Source: Burkholderiales bacterium (GTDB lineage Bacteria; Pseudomonadota; Gammaproteobacteria; Burkholderiales; Burkholderiaceae_D). From it: a stretch of DNA of 14,023 nt. The DNA lies in assembly GCA_005800405.1 (NCBI GenBank), contig SYFN01000077.1, forward strand, positions 1 through 14,023. Direction: 5' to 3'. The notes beneath the pieces are model-generated. The model worked only from the letters and a program-made list of their open reading frames with translations. It was not told the DNA's origin and made no database searches. Both the position numbers and the translations under genes were made by a program. Of the stretch, positions 1-6,336 are shown one piece after another; within the stretch, counting starts at the first letter, position 1, and each line of letters opens with the position of its first letter.

Positions 1-183
1 ACCGATGGACTGATAGTTCAGACCAATCCCAGTCGCGGCTTTGTAGGCTTCAGCCCATTTGGAGTAAATTGGGTAGGGGAAGGTGGCGCCGGCACCGGTA
101 ATATCAGCAGCATGAGCGGATACGGCCATGACGAGACCCGCTGCTACGCCGACGATGCCTTTAACAAATTGCAACTTACGCAT
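1..183 (-). CDS. pstS: PstS, phosphate ABC transporter substrate-binding protein (5' part only)
   Basis: Periplasmic phosphate-binding protein that delivers inorganic phosphate to the PstCAB importer. Only the first 61 codons are inside the window. They encode a signal peptide (basic start MRKLQFVK, hydrophobic stretch, cleavage after a SAHA-type site near residue 25) followed by the family's N-terminal signature [13 protein letters not shown], whose Gly/Ala/Thr-Phe loop contributes to phosphate binding, and KWAEAYK. The ATG is preceded by a GAGGAG ribosome binding site 7 bases upstream. It is divergent from ppk and has its own Pho box and -10 element. Nothing looks broken in the visible part; the rest lies beyond the left edge, where pstCAB would usually follow. 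Identification is by the recognised N-terminal signature. Confidence 0.93.
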   Translation of the reverse strand, partial: MRKLQFVKGIVGVAAGLVMAVSAHAADITGAGATFPYPIYSKWAEAYKAATGIGLNYQSIG

Positions 184-228
184 GAAGACTCCTCGCTTTT
201 ATGGGGTGGGTACAAAACAACTGAGTGA

Positions 229-234
229 ACTATA
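229..234 (-). promoter_or_regulatory. -10 element of the pstS promoter
   Basis: TATAGT on the minus strand, 5 of 6 matches to TATAAT, placed exactly 10 bases downstream of the pstS Pho box. No good -35 hexamer is seen, as expected for a PhoB-activated promoter. Confidence 0.75.
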
Positions 235-244
235 AAGGTCCTTT

Positions 245-262
245 GTGTCAGCTGCATGACAG
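245..262 (-). promoter_or_regulatory. Pho box of pstS
   Basis: Read on the minus strand the site is CTGTCATGCAGCTGACAC, 15 of 18 matches to the PhoB consensus CTGTCATAAATCTGTCAC when the degenerate centre is allowed. The two 7-base half-sites are 11 bases apart. It lies 61 bases upstream of the pstS ATG and is followed after exactly 10 bases by a good -10 element, which is the PhoB-dependent promoter geometry in which the Pho box replaces the -35. Confidence 0.85.
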
Positions 263-286
263 GAAACTTCCAATAAGGAAACATTA

Positions 287-304
287 TTGTCATGAAACAG
301 TCAT
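287..304 (+). promoter_or_regulatory. Pho box of ppk
   Basis: TTGTCATGAAACAGTCAT on the plus strand matches the PhoB consensus at about 15 of 18 positions, with both half-sites well preserved. It does not overlap the pstS box, so the divergent genes have separate PhoB promoters in one short intergenic region. Confidence 0.85.
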
Positions 305-314
305 ACCGTCTGCC

Positions 315-320
315 TACACT
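315..320 (+). promoter_or_regulatory. -10 element of the ppk promoter
   Basis: TACACT, 4 of 6 matches to TATAAT, sits exactly 10 bases after the ppk Pho box. Transcription would then begin near 327, which bears on the choice of ppk start codon. Confidence 0.6.
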
Positions 321-362
321 GCCCAGATGAATGCCACCAGAAGAGTCAGGCCGGCCAGCGCC

Positions 363-2339
363 ATGAGCGAGGCTGAGGAGGCCGCAACCAAGGCGACGGC
401 CGGTTCCCTGCTGAATCGGGAGCTGTCCATGCTCGCATTCAACCGTCGCGTGCTGGCCCAGGCTGAGGATGCGAGTATCCCCTTGCTGGAGCGTCTGAAG
501 TATCTGTGTATTGTCAGCAGTAATCTGGACGAATTTTTTGAAGTGCGCATTGCCAGTCTGATTGCGCGGGTTCGCGAAAACCATGGCATAACGCATGCGG
601 TGTCGCTGCCAGGCTTGGCTGAGGTCACGGACGCTTGCAAAGCACTGGTGGGGCAGCAGTACGCGGTGCTGAATGACCAAGTTCTCCCCGCCTTGGCCGT
701 CGAAGGGATACAGCTGCTCCGGCACGTTGATCGTGATGACGCGCAAAGACATTGGGTACGGGATTTTTTCGAGAAGGAAGTACGTCCGCTGCTCACCCCC
801 ATCGTGCTGGATCCGGCCCATCCATTTCCTCAGATCGTTAACAAAAGCCTGAATTTCATTGTTGAGCTGGCCGGCAAGGATGCCTTCGGCCGGGGTACAT
901 CGATTGCCGTCATCAAGGCACCGCGCGTTTTGCCGCGTGTGATCAAGCTCCCCTCCAATGACGCCAGTCATTCCGAGACCTACTGCCTGTTGTCGTCGGT
1001 CATCCATGCTCATATCGCCGACATGTTTCCGGGACGTGAGGTGCTGGGATTCTCGCAATTTCGTGTCACCCGCGACAGTGATCTGTGGGTGGATGAGGAA
1101 GAAGTCAAAAACTTGCGTCAGGCATTGAAGGGTGAGCTGCAGACGCGACATTTCGGCTTTGCCGTACGTCTCGAGGTCGCGCAAAATTGTCCGGATCATC
1201 TGGCGGAATTTCTGCTGGAACAGTTCGTGATCTCACCGGAGTTTCTCTATCGCGTTGATGGCCCAGTCAATATGGTCAGGCTCAACGAGCTGATTGATTA
1301 CGCATCGAGGCCGGGTCTCAGGTTTGGGCCGTTTTCACCTGGGCTATCTGTACCCCTTGCAGACGATCGTGATTTTTTTTCGATGATTGCGGAACACGAT
1401 ATCCTCCTCCATCACCCATTCGAATCATTTCAGCCTGTGATCGAATTTATTCGTTCTGCAGCAGAAGATCCGAATGTCGTCGCGATCAAGCAGATGATTT
1501 ATCGTACTGGCATGAACTCCGATTTGATGGAAGCCCTGATCACGGCCGCGCGCAACGGGAAAGAGGTGACCGGCATTGTTGAGTTGATGGCGCGCTTCGA
1601 TGAAGAAGCCAATATCAACTGGGTTGATAAACTGGAGAAAGTGGGTGCACAAGTCGTCTATGGCGTGGTCGGTTTGAAGACGCATGCAAAGATGGCGATG
1701 GTGATACGCCGAGAGGAAGGAAAGCTGCGGCTCTATGCGCATCTGGGTACCGGCAACTATCACCCAACGACCACCAAGTTTTATACCGACTTTGGATTGC
1801 TGACGGCCAATCAGGCAATGGCGCGCGACGTGAATGAAGTCTTCATTCATCTGACCAGTCTGACACGACCTAAACGTCTGAGTCATCTGTGGGTTGCACC
1901 GTTTGATCTGAATAAGGAGTTGATCAAGGCAATTCAAAAAGAAACGCAGATTGCCAGCGACGGTCGCAACGCTCGTATTATTGCGAAGATGAATGCGCTT
2001 CAGGATGCTTCCATCATTCAGGCCCTCTACGAGGCATCTCGCGCCGGTGTAAAAATAGATCTGATCGTGCGTGGTGCCTGCGTGCTGCGTCCGGGGGTTC
2101 AAGGTCTGTCAGAAAATATTCGGGTACGATCGATTGTGGGAAGATTCCTCGAGCACAGTCGTATTTTCTGCTTCCATAATGAAGGCGAAGATGATTTGTA
2201 TCTGGCCAGTGCAGATTGGATGAACCGGAACCTGTTCCGCCGGATCGAAGTTGCGTTTCCTATTCTGGATAAAGTGTTAAAAAAGCGCGTTATGCAGGAG
2301 GGCTTGGAGCCTTACTTGAAAGATAATATGAACTCGTGA
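363..2339 (+). CDS. ppk: Polyphosphate kinase 1, ended early by an in-frame TGA
   Basis: PPK1 reversibly transfers the ATP gamma-phosphate onto polyphosphate. From the ATG at 363 the product is 658 residues. The N-terminal signature (LNRELSMLAFNRRVLAQAE, then LCIVSSNLDEFFEVR) begins about 20 residues in. The phospholipase-D-like catalytic domains carry KTHAKMA, the autophosphorylated His of HLGTGNYH (H460) and the second conserved His of FLEHSR (H598). An ATG at 327 in the same frame is the alternative start, but it coincides with the transcription start predicted from the Pho promoter and has no ribosome binding site; 363 also has only a weak one. The frame stops at TGA 2337-2339, but the next codons translate into the normal PPK1 tail (see the separate entry), so the protein is about 33 residues shorter than expected. 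The catalytic core is complete, so activity is possible. Identification as PPK1 is secure; the exact start is not. Confidence 0.93.
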   Translation: MSEAEEAATKATAGSLLNRELSMLAFNRRVLAQAEDASIPLLERLKYLCIVSSNLDEFFEVRIASLIARVRENHGITHAVSLPGLAEVTDACKALVGQQYAVLNDQVLPALAVEGIQLLRHVDRDDAQRHWVRDFFEKEVRPLLTPIVLDPAHPFPQIVNKSLNFIVELAGKDAFGRGTSIAVIKAPRVLPRVIKLPSNDASHSETYCLLSSVIHAHIADMFPGREVLGFSQFRVTRDSDLWVDEEEVKNLRQALKGELQTRHFGFAVRLEVAQNCPDHLAEFLLEQFVISPEFLYRVDGPVNMVRLNELIDYASRPGLRFGPFSPGLSVPLADDRDFFSMIAEHDILLHHPFESFQPVIEFIRSAAEDPNVVAIKQMIYRTGMNSDLMEALITAARNGKEVTGIVELMARFDEEANINWVDKLEKVGAQVVYGVVGLKTHAKMAMVIRREEGKLRLYAHLGTGNYHPTTTKFYTDFGLLTANQAMARDVNEVFIHLTSLTRPKRLSHLWVAPFDLNKELIKAIQKETQIASDGRNARIIAKMNALQDASIIQALYEASRAGVKIDLIVRGACVLRPGVQGLSENIRVRSIVGRFLEHSRIFCFHNEGEDDLYLASADWMNRNLFRRIEVAFPILDKVLKKRVMQEGLEPYLKDNMNS

Positions 2340-2438
2340 GAACTCGACGCCAGTGGCGCCTATCATCGTCGCCGTCCGCGATCTGACCAGACGGGTTTCA
2401 GTGCGCAAGAATTTCTGATGCAAACATTAGGCCGTTGA
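2340..2438 (+). pseudogene. ppk: Cut-off 3' end of ppk, in frame after the internal TGA
   Basis: Reading on in the ppk frame gives ELDASGAYHRRRP, then GFSAQEFLMQTLGR and a TGA at 2436-2438. This resembles the usual PPK1 C-terminus (family pattern DN..xWEL..DGxY..., ending in an AQ..L...L segment). The internal TGA falls where family members have Trp (TGG), so one G-to-A change explains it. The final TGA overlaps the sixA start as TGATG, an overlap expected if this were the original ppk end. The full reading from 363 would be 691 residues, the typical family length. It is either dead sequence, a readthrough extension, or an artefact of a base error. Confidence 0.8.
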
Positions 2439-2896
2439 TGGACATCATTCTCTGGCGTCATGCCCAAGCCGAAGTGGGTGAACCTGATGAAGGACGTGAG
2501 CTAACGCCCCATGGCCGCAAACAAGCTGCGCGCATGGGTGCCTGGCTGGATCGCAGTTTGCCTGATGGTTGTCGCATTTTGTGCAGTCCCACAATGCGCA
2601 CGCAACAAACCGCAGACGCGCTGGGTCGCAAATATAAAATCGTCGATGCCATAGGACCGGAAGCCAGCGCGACCGAGGTCCTTGATGCCACGGGTTGGCC
2701 CGCAAGTCGTCGCCCGGTCATGGCGATCGGGCATCAGCCCTGGCTGGGTGAATTGGCTGCCCTGTTGCTGACCGGTGAGGAGCAGCGTTGGACGATCAGA
2801 AAATCGAATGCCTGGTGGATCGCAAGTCGCGATCGCGTGGACGGCAACGAGATTTTTCTCAAAGCAGTACTCGCGCCTGAATTTTTCACTGATTAA
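2438..2896 (+). CDS. sixA: SixA-type phosphohistidine phosphatase
   Basis: Small histidine phosphatase (152 residues) of the branch that removes phosphate from phosphohistidine in signalling or PTS proteins; E. coli SixA acts on the nitrogen-PTS protein NPr. The catalytic RHA motif is at residues 7-9 (H8 is the phospho-acceptor), the SPTMRTQQTA segment with the second active-site Arg is at about 50-59, and the second catalytic His lies in IGHQPWL (H99). There is no signal peptide, so it is cytoplasmic. The ATG overlaps the original ppk stop (TGATG) and has a TTAGG ribosome binding site 8 bases upstream, so it was probably translationally coupled to ppk; with the premature ppk stop, the gap becomes 98 bases. 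It is presumably transcribed from the ppk Pho promoter. Its substrate here is unknown. Confidence 0.88.
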   Translation: MDIILWRHAQAEVGEPDEGRELTPHGRKQAARMGAWLDRSLPDGCRILCSPTMRTQQTADALGRKYKIVDAIGPEASATEVLDATGWPASRRPVMAIGHQPWLGELAALLLTGEEQRWTIRKSNAWWIASRDRVDGNEIFLKAVLAPEFFTD

Positions 2897-2949
2897 CGGG
2901 TTGTGGTGTTTCTGTCTGGGGATCTGCGATGAGTAGGTCAAACGACTGC

Positions 2950-2983
2950 GACTGGCGTGCGTCGTGAGTGACGCACGCCAGTC
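2950..2983. repeat. Perfect 34-base palindrome after sixA, possible terminator
   Basis: GACTGGCGTGCGTC and its exact reverse complement are separated by the 6 bases GTGAGT. The 14-base-pair GC-rich stem lies 53 bases after sixA, between the convergent sixA and fasciclin genes. There is no T tract directly after the stem on either strand (the nearest, on plus, begins at 3000), so it is not a canonical intrinsic terminator. It may still stop transcription or stabilise mRNA 3' ends. Confidence 0.6.
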
Positions 2984-3076
2984 ATGAACAGCAGTGTGGT
3001 TTTTTGGGCTGCTTGACTGTAGCGTTTCAATGCCACGCTCAGTACAAACAAGCCTTGCGAATTATCGGTGTGTTAG

Positions 3077-3099
3077 AAACGAGTAGCGTTCACTCGTTT
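3077..3099. repeat. Inverted repeat downstream of the fasciclin gene
   Basis: AAACGAGT and ACTCGTTT form a perfect 8-base stem around a 7-base loop, 41 bases past the fasciclin stop. A T7 run on the minus strand comes before rather than after the stem, so terminator function is uncertain. The rest of the 243-base gap between sixA and the fasciclin gene (2897-3139) shows no coding potential. Confidence 0.4.
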
Positions 3100-3139
3100 A
3101 TCTCGTCCCTGATAACAACAAAAAAACCACCACACCCAT

Positions 3140-3595
3140 CTACTTCGGCATGATGACAGTATCGATGACGTGAATGACGCCATTGTCAGCGAGGATATCG
3201 GTTTTGATGACCTTGGCTTTGTCAACCATCACACCGCTTGTCGTTGAGATGGTCAGTTCGGATCCTTGGACAGTTTTGACCATGCCGGCTTTGACATCAG
3301 CGGCCATAATTTTTCCGGATACAACGTGGTATGTCAAAACAGCAGCCAGTTTCTTCTTGTCTTTTAATAATGCATCCAGATCCGCTTTTGGTATCTTGGC
3401 AAACGCCTCATCCGTTGGTGCAAACACGGTAAAGGGGCCCTTACCCTTGAGTGTTTCAATCAGGCCGGCTGCCCCCAGCGCTGTCGCTAATGTTTTGAAA
3501 GTGCCTGCGCCAACGGCCGTGTCAACGATGTCTTTGGCCTGAACGGGAAGGACCAGTCCAATCGATAGCAACGATGCGATCAGTATTTTTTTCAT
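3140..3595 (-). CDS. Secreted single-domain fasciclin (FAS1) protein
   Basis: Exported protein of 151 residues with a Sec signal peptide ([20 protein letters not shown], cleavage before KD) followed by one FAS1 domain filling the rest. Family landmarks are visible: [11 protein letters not shown] (H1 motif), [10 protein letters not shown] (the conserved YH before H2) and [13 protein letters not shown] at the C-terminus. Bacterial single-domain FAS1 proteins are usually periplasmic or extracellular and are associated with adhesion or surface interactions; no enzymatic role is known. A GGAAC ribosome binding site lies about 7 bases upstream of the ATG. A GATAAT hexamer at 3663-3668 (minus strand) could be its -10. 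No convincing Pho box is seen, so it may not belong to the phosphate response. It appears monocistronic. Confidence 0.92.
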   Translation of the reverse strand: MKKILIASLLSIGLVLPVQAKDIVDTAVGAGTFKTLATALGAAGLIETLKGKGPFTVFAPTDEAFAKIPKADLDALLKDKKKLAAVLTYHVVSGKIMAADVKAGMVKTVQGSELTISTTSGVMVDKAKVIKTDILADNGVIHVIDTVIMPK

Positions 3596-3626
3596 TCATG
3601 TTCCAATTCTATGTAACTCAGGTTAA

Positions 3627-3642
3627 GCGATCGTGTGATCGC
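3627..3642. promoter_or_regulatory. Palindrome in the fasciclin leader, possible operator
   Basis: GCGATC, GTGT, GATCGC: a perfect 6+6 dyad 32 bases upstream of the fasciclin ATG, between the start codon and the candidate -10 at 3663-3668. It could be a repressor site or an mRNA hairpin; the binding protein is unknown. Nothing else is evident in 3643-3752. Confidence 0.35.
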
Positions 3643-3752
3643 AAGCCTACCGTTATACGTTAATTATCACTTCCCTGTATTTTGCTGACACAACCCCGTT
3701 GGTGACTCATGTTGGTTTTGCTCAAAAACCTGCCTGACAGCCTAAATAATGC

Positions 3753-3768
3753 CCTTGTAATCACAAGG
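3753..3768 (-). terminator. Weak hairpin after the lipid operon
   Basis: On the minus strand CCTTGT, GATT, ACAAGG forms a 6-base stem with a 4-base loop, followed by GCATTATTT. It lies about 54 bases after the stop of the last operon gene (3822). The stem is short and the T tract is interrupted, so this is at best a weak intrinsic terminator. Confidence 0.4.
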
Positions 3769-3821
3769 TCAATTGGTATTGATTGCCAACAAAGTTTTAT
3801 GAAAATGAGTTCTGATGCCGC

Positions 3822-4295
3822 TTATTGATACGATTGCCAGAGCAAGGAAAGTCCCAGCGGTGTAAAAATCCAGTATTCGACTGGGGCACCACCAATCCAG
3901 TGCTTGTGCCATCCCGCATGCGTTTTGGCAAAGCGACGTAAGCCAAAATCCGGATTTAGTACAAACCACAAAAAGTCTTCAGTTACCCAGAACACCATGA
4001 TCGCACCAAGCACACGCTGCTCCAAAGCCCAGCTGTACTCATCACCGAAGATGAGCGGGAAATAAAAGAAAAGTGCGACCAGAGAAAACGCCCAGGCGTG
4101 ATAGCCCGTCATTGCACGCCCGCCCCAGAGACGATCCAGTACCCAGTGATGCTCGATTCGCCAGGTCGGCAGATTGGCGGCCCAGCCAGAATTACCTTCG
4201 ATCGCAATTTCCAATTTCGCGAAAAAAAATCCGAGAATCAGTACGAACAAAAGGGTGGTGATGGAGGGAGCCAGTGTCATCAAATAGGTACTCAT
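3822..4295 (-). CDS. Unrecognised Trp/His-rich integral membrane protein, last gene of the lipid operon
   Basis: The 157-residue product has about four hydrophobic segments (roughly residues 10-28, 68-84, 95-115 and 140-153), so it is an inner-membrane protein. I do not recognise the family. It is rich in Trp and has histidines at the segment edges: RIEHHW (H49, H50), GYHAW (H66) and THAGWHKHW (H126, H130, H132), plus an acidic pair in a membrane segment, VTEDFLWFVLNP (E106, D107). The His/Glu pattern vaguely recalls membrane di-metal enzymes such as fatty-acid hydroxylases, but no complete HxxxH/HxxHH set is present, so no function is claimed. Its ATG overlaps the glycosyltransferase stop as ATGA, so it is translationally coupled to the lipid-remodelling genes. 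A role in transport, modification or assembly of the new lipids is inference from context only. Confidence 0.8.
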   Translation of the reverse strand: MSTYLMTLAPSITTLLFVLILGFFFAKLEIAIEGNSGWAANLPTWRIEHHWVLDRLWGGRAMTGYHAWAFSLVALFFYFPLIFGDEYSWALEQRVLGAIMVFWVTEDFLWFVLNPDFGLRRFAKTHAGWHKHWIGGAPVEYWIFTPLGLSLLWQSYQ

Positions 4296-5497
4296 GCCAC
4301 ACGCTCAAGGACATGAAGAGCAGCGTGTGGTTTGCCCAGTGCGATCGCCCGCTGGCGCATCAAGGTCAAACGTTCCGGATCCGAGATCAGCTTCTGCAGA
4401 CGAAATTGCAGTGTGACCGGATCATCTGCGCGCTGAGCCACGCCTTCCTGCATCAGAAAAGCCGCATTGCGCTCTTCTTGCCCAGGGATGGGATTGATCA
4501 GTAACATCGGCAAGCCGCAAACCAGACACTCCGAGGTGCTCAGCCCACCCGGCTTGGTGATCGCCAGATCAGACGTCATCATCAGAGAGGCAACGTCCTC
4601 GGTGAAGCCGATCACCCGCAGGCGGTCTGAATACGCGTGTTCCAAGCTGGCCAGCGAATCGCGCAGCGCAAAGTTCCTGCCGGTCATGACGATCATTTGC
4701 AGCTGCGGCTGTGTCTTGAGTAGTTCAGCAATCCAGATGGGATCCATGCCTACGCCCGCGCCACCACCCATCAGCAGTACCGTGAAGCGGGCCGGATTCA
4801 GTGACAGTCTTGCCGCGGCCTTGGGTCGGTCACGGCGGGTAGTAAACGCAGGCATCACGGGAATGCCGCTGGCCACAATCTCCTTGCGAGCTACACCCTG
4901 ATGGTGCAAACGAAATGCCAACTCGTCATTTGCAACGAAATAGCCGCTGATACCGGGGTGCAGCCACATCTGATGCAGGTCAAAGTCGGTCACCTGGACC
5001 CAGACCTGACAACCGAGACGCTTTTCCCTGACCGCTGTTGCGAGTACCTCGGCAGGCAGAAAATGCGTGCAGATGATGACATCAGGCTTGAAGCGATCAA
5101 TTTCCCGGAACAGACGCTGTGCACACAGGCGTTGTATACCTCGACGCAGGCGCCCGCTCAGGCTATGACCGGGCTCGCAATCAGTTTTTCGGTAGAGCCA
5201 TCCCCAGGCCTCCGGCAGACCACTGGCCAGCTTCATGTACAGATCGCTGTACAACTTTCGAAACGCGGTTGGCACGATCTCCATCATGTCGATGTGCTGC
5301 AGTCGCAGCTGCGGATAATCACGCCAAGCATGCGCGGCAATGGCTTGCGCGGCGCGCACATGACCATTCCCTGCCGATACCGACAACAGCAAAAGCCGCC
5401 TTTGGGTGTTGCTAGCGTGGTGCAAAGGATGTACCGGGCAAAGTAGGTCTGACGCGCCGACGGTATGAAGCGCCTGGCGCTGGATGATGGCGCTCAT
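4292..5497 (-). CDS. MGDG-synthase-type glycosyltransferase, probable diacylglycerol glycosyltransferase (Agt-like)
   Basis: The 401-residue product has the two-domain GT28/GT-B layout of monogalactosyl- and glucosyl-diacylglycerol synthases. The N-terminal MGDG_synth domain begins with LLLLSVSAGNGHVRAA (about residues 35-50). The C-terminal nucleotide-sugar-binding domain has MGGGAGVG and the donor-site signature KPGGLSTSECLVCGLP, followed by NPIPGQEERNA. There is no signal peptide; it should act at the cytoplasmic face of the inner membrane, moving a sugar from a UDP-sugar to diacylglycerol. MurG shares the fold but has a different N-terminus. Its ATG overlaps the phosphoesterase stop (ATGA) and its stop overlaps the next start (ATGA). 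Being next to a PlcP-like phosphoesterase fits the plcP-agt pairs known from phosphate-starved bacteria, where PlcP makes diacylglycerol and Agt glycosylates it. The sugar is not predictable. Confidence 0.85.
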   Translation of the reverse strand: MSAIIQRQALHTVGASDLLCPVHPLHHASNTQRRLLLLSVSAGNGHVRAAQAIAAHAWRDYPQLRLQHIDMMEIVPTAFRKLYSDLYMKLASGLPEAWGWLYRKTDCEPGHSLSGRLRRGIQRLCAQRLFREIDRFKPDVIICTHFLPAEVLATAVREKRLGCQVWVQVTDFDLHQMWLHPGISGYFVANDELAFRLHHQGVARKEIVASGIPVMPAFTTRRDRPKAAARLSLNPARFTVLLMGGGAGVGMDPIWIAELLKTQPQLQMIVMTGRNFALRDSLASLEHAYSDRLRVIGFTEDVASLMMTSDLAITKPGGLSTSECLVCGLPMLLINPIPGQEERNAAFLMQEGVAQRADDPVTLQFRLQKLISDPERLTLMRQRAIALGKPHAALHVLERVA

Positions 5498-6336
5498 GCG
5501 GGCACCGCATAGGCGTCTTCTTCGATACGCACAAATTGTGATTGCTCCCAGCGCAGCATCACTTCATGCCAGTCGATCAGACGCAACTCGCCACTGGCCT
5601 CTTCAACCAGCGCTGACAGACTCTCGACCCAGTCACCATCATTGCAGTAAAGAATGCCGCCTATGTCGCGGATCTCGGCTTTGTGTATATGACCGCAGAT
5701 GACACCGTCGACGCCTTGCTTCTTCGCTTCTTCAGCGAGCGCTGTTTCGAAGGAGGTGATGTAGCTGACCGCATTTTTGACTTTGAGCTTGAGGTATTGC
5801 GACAGCGACCAGTAGGGCAGACCAGAGCGTGCGCGCCAGGCGTTGTAGTACTGGTTGAACTTCAGGATCATGGTGTAGAGCGAGTCACCGAAATAGGCGA
5901 GCCACTTGGCGCACGCGATCACGCCATCAAATCGATCCCCGTGCAGTACCAGCATGCGCTTGCCATTGGCGCAGGTATGGATCAGTTCATCGCGAATCTT
6001 GATGCCACCAAAATCCAGCCCGATAAACTGACGTATCGCCTCATCGTGATTACCCGGAACGAAAATTACCTTGGTTCCTTTCTTGGCCTTTTTCAGAACC
6101 AGCTGGACTACATCATTGTGCGTCTGATGCCAGTACCACCGTCGTCTGAGTTGCCAGCCGTCGACGATATCGCCGACAAGATACAGTACATCCGACTCGG
6201 TAGCCTTCAGAAATTCCAGCAGACGACCTGCCTGACATCCGCTGGTACCCAGATGAACATCAGAAATCCATATCGTGTTGAAGCGCAAAGGTTTGGGTTT
6301 CTTGAGAGGGTTTTTGGATTTTTTTCCTACGCTCAT
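5494..6336 (-). CDS. Calcineurin-like metallophosphoesterase, PlcP/LpxH family
   Basis: The 280-residue product carries a full set of dimetal phosphoesterase motifs: DVH (D26, H28), GD (D56), GNHD (95-98), LHGDRFD (131-137) and GHIH (215-218). It belongs to the group usually annotated UDP-2,3-diacylglucosamine hydrolase. Two readings are possible: LpxH of lipid A synthesis, or PlcP, the phospholipase C that removes the phospho-headgroup from phosphatidylcholine, phosphatidylglycerol or phosphatidylethanolamine during phosphate limitation. Context favours PlcP: it sits between an OlsB-type acyltransferase and a diacylglycerol glycosyltransferase, with ATGA overlaps on both sides and a Pho-box array before the operon. 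The basic N-terminus (KKSKNPLKKPKP) and the long middle section (about 140-195) are longer than in short LpxH proteins. Enzyme class is secure; the substrate is inferred. Confidence 0.85.
   Translation of the reverse strand: MSVGKKSKNPLKKPKPLRFNTIWISDVHLGTSGCQAGRLLEFLKATESDVLYLVGDIVDGWQLRRRWYWHQTHNDVVQLVLKKAKKGTKVIFVPGNHDEAIRQFIGLDFGGIKIRDELIHTCANGKRMLVLHGDRFDGVIACAKWLAYFGDSLYTMILKFNQYYNAWRARSGLPYWSLSQYLKLKVKNAVSYITSFETALAEEAKKQGVDGVICGHIHKAEIRDIGGILYCNDGDWVESLSALVEEASGELRLIDWHEVMLRWEQSQFVRIEEDAYAVPA

Noticed and set aside
144..1199. Open frame of 351 codons on the minus strand opposite ppk
   Set aside because: It lies antisense to the recognised ppk coding region and to the ppk/pstS promoters, and its translation shows no family features; it is a by-product of ppk codon use.
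2337..2339. TGA in ppk as selenocysteine
   Set aside because: The expected residue is Trp, PPK has no selenocysteine chemistry, and no SECIS-like hairpin is evident just downstream.
2968..3153. Small plus-strand open frame of 61 codons between sixA and the fasciclin gene
   Set aside because: It begins inside the palindrome, has no ribosome binding site and runs through the inverted repeats; composition does not look coding.
4901..5446. Open frame of 181 codons on the plus strand opposite the glycosyltransferase gene
   Set aside because: Antisense shadow of a recognised enzyme with no supporting signal.
4292..5497. Glycosyltransferase as MurG
   Set aside because: The N-terminal SAGNGHVRAA segment is of the MGDG-synthase type, and no peptidoglycan genes are nearby.
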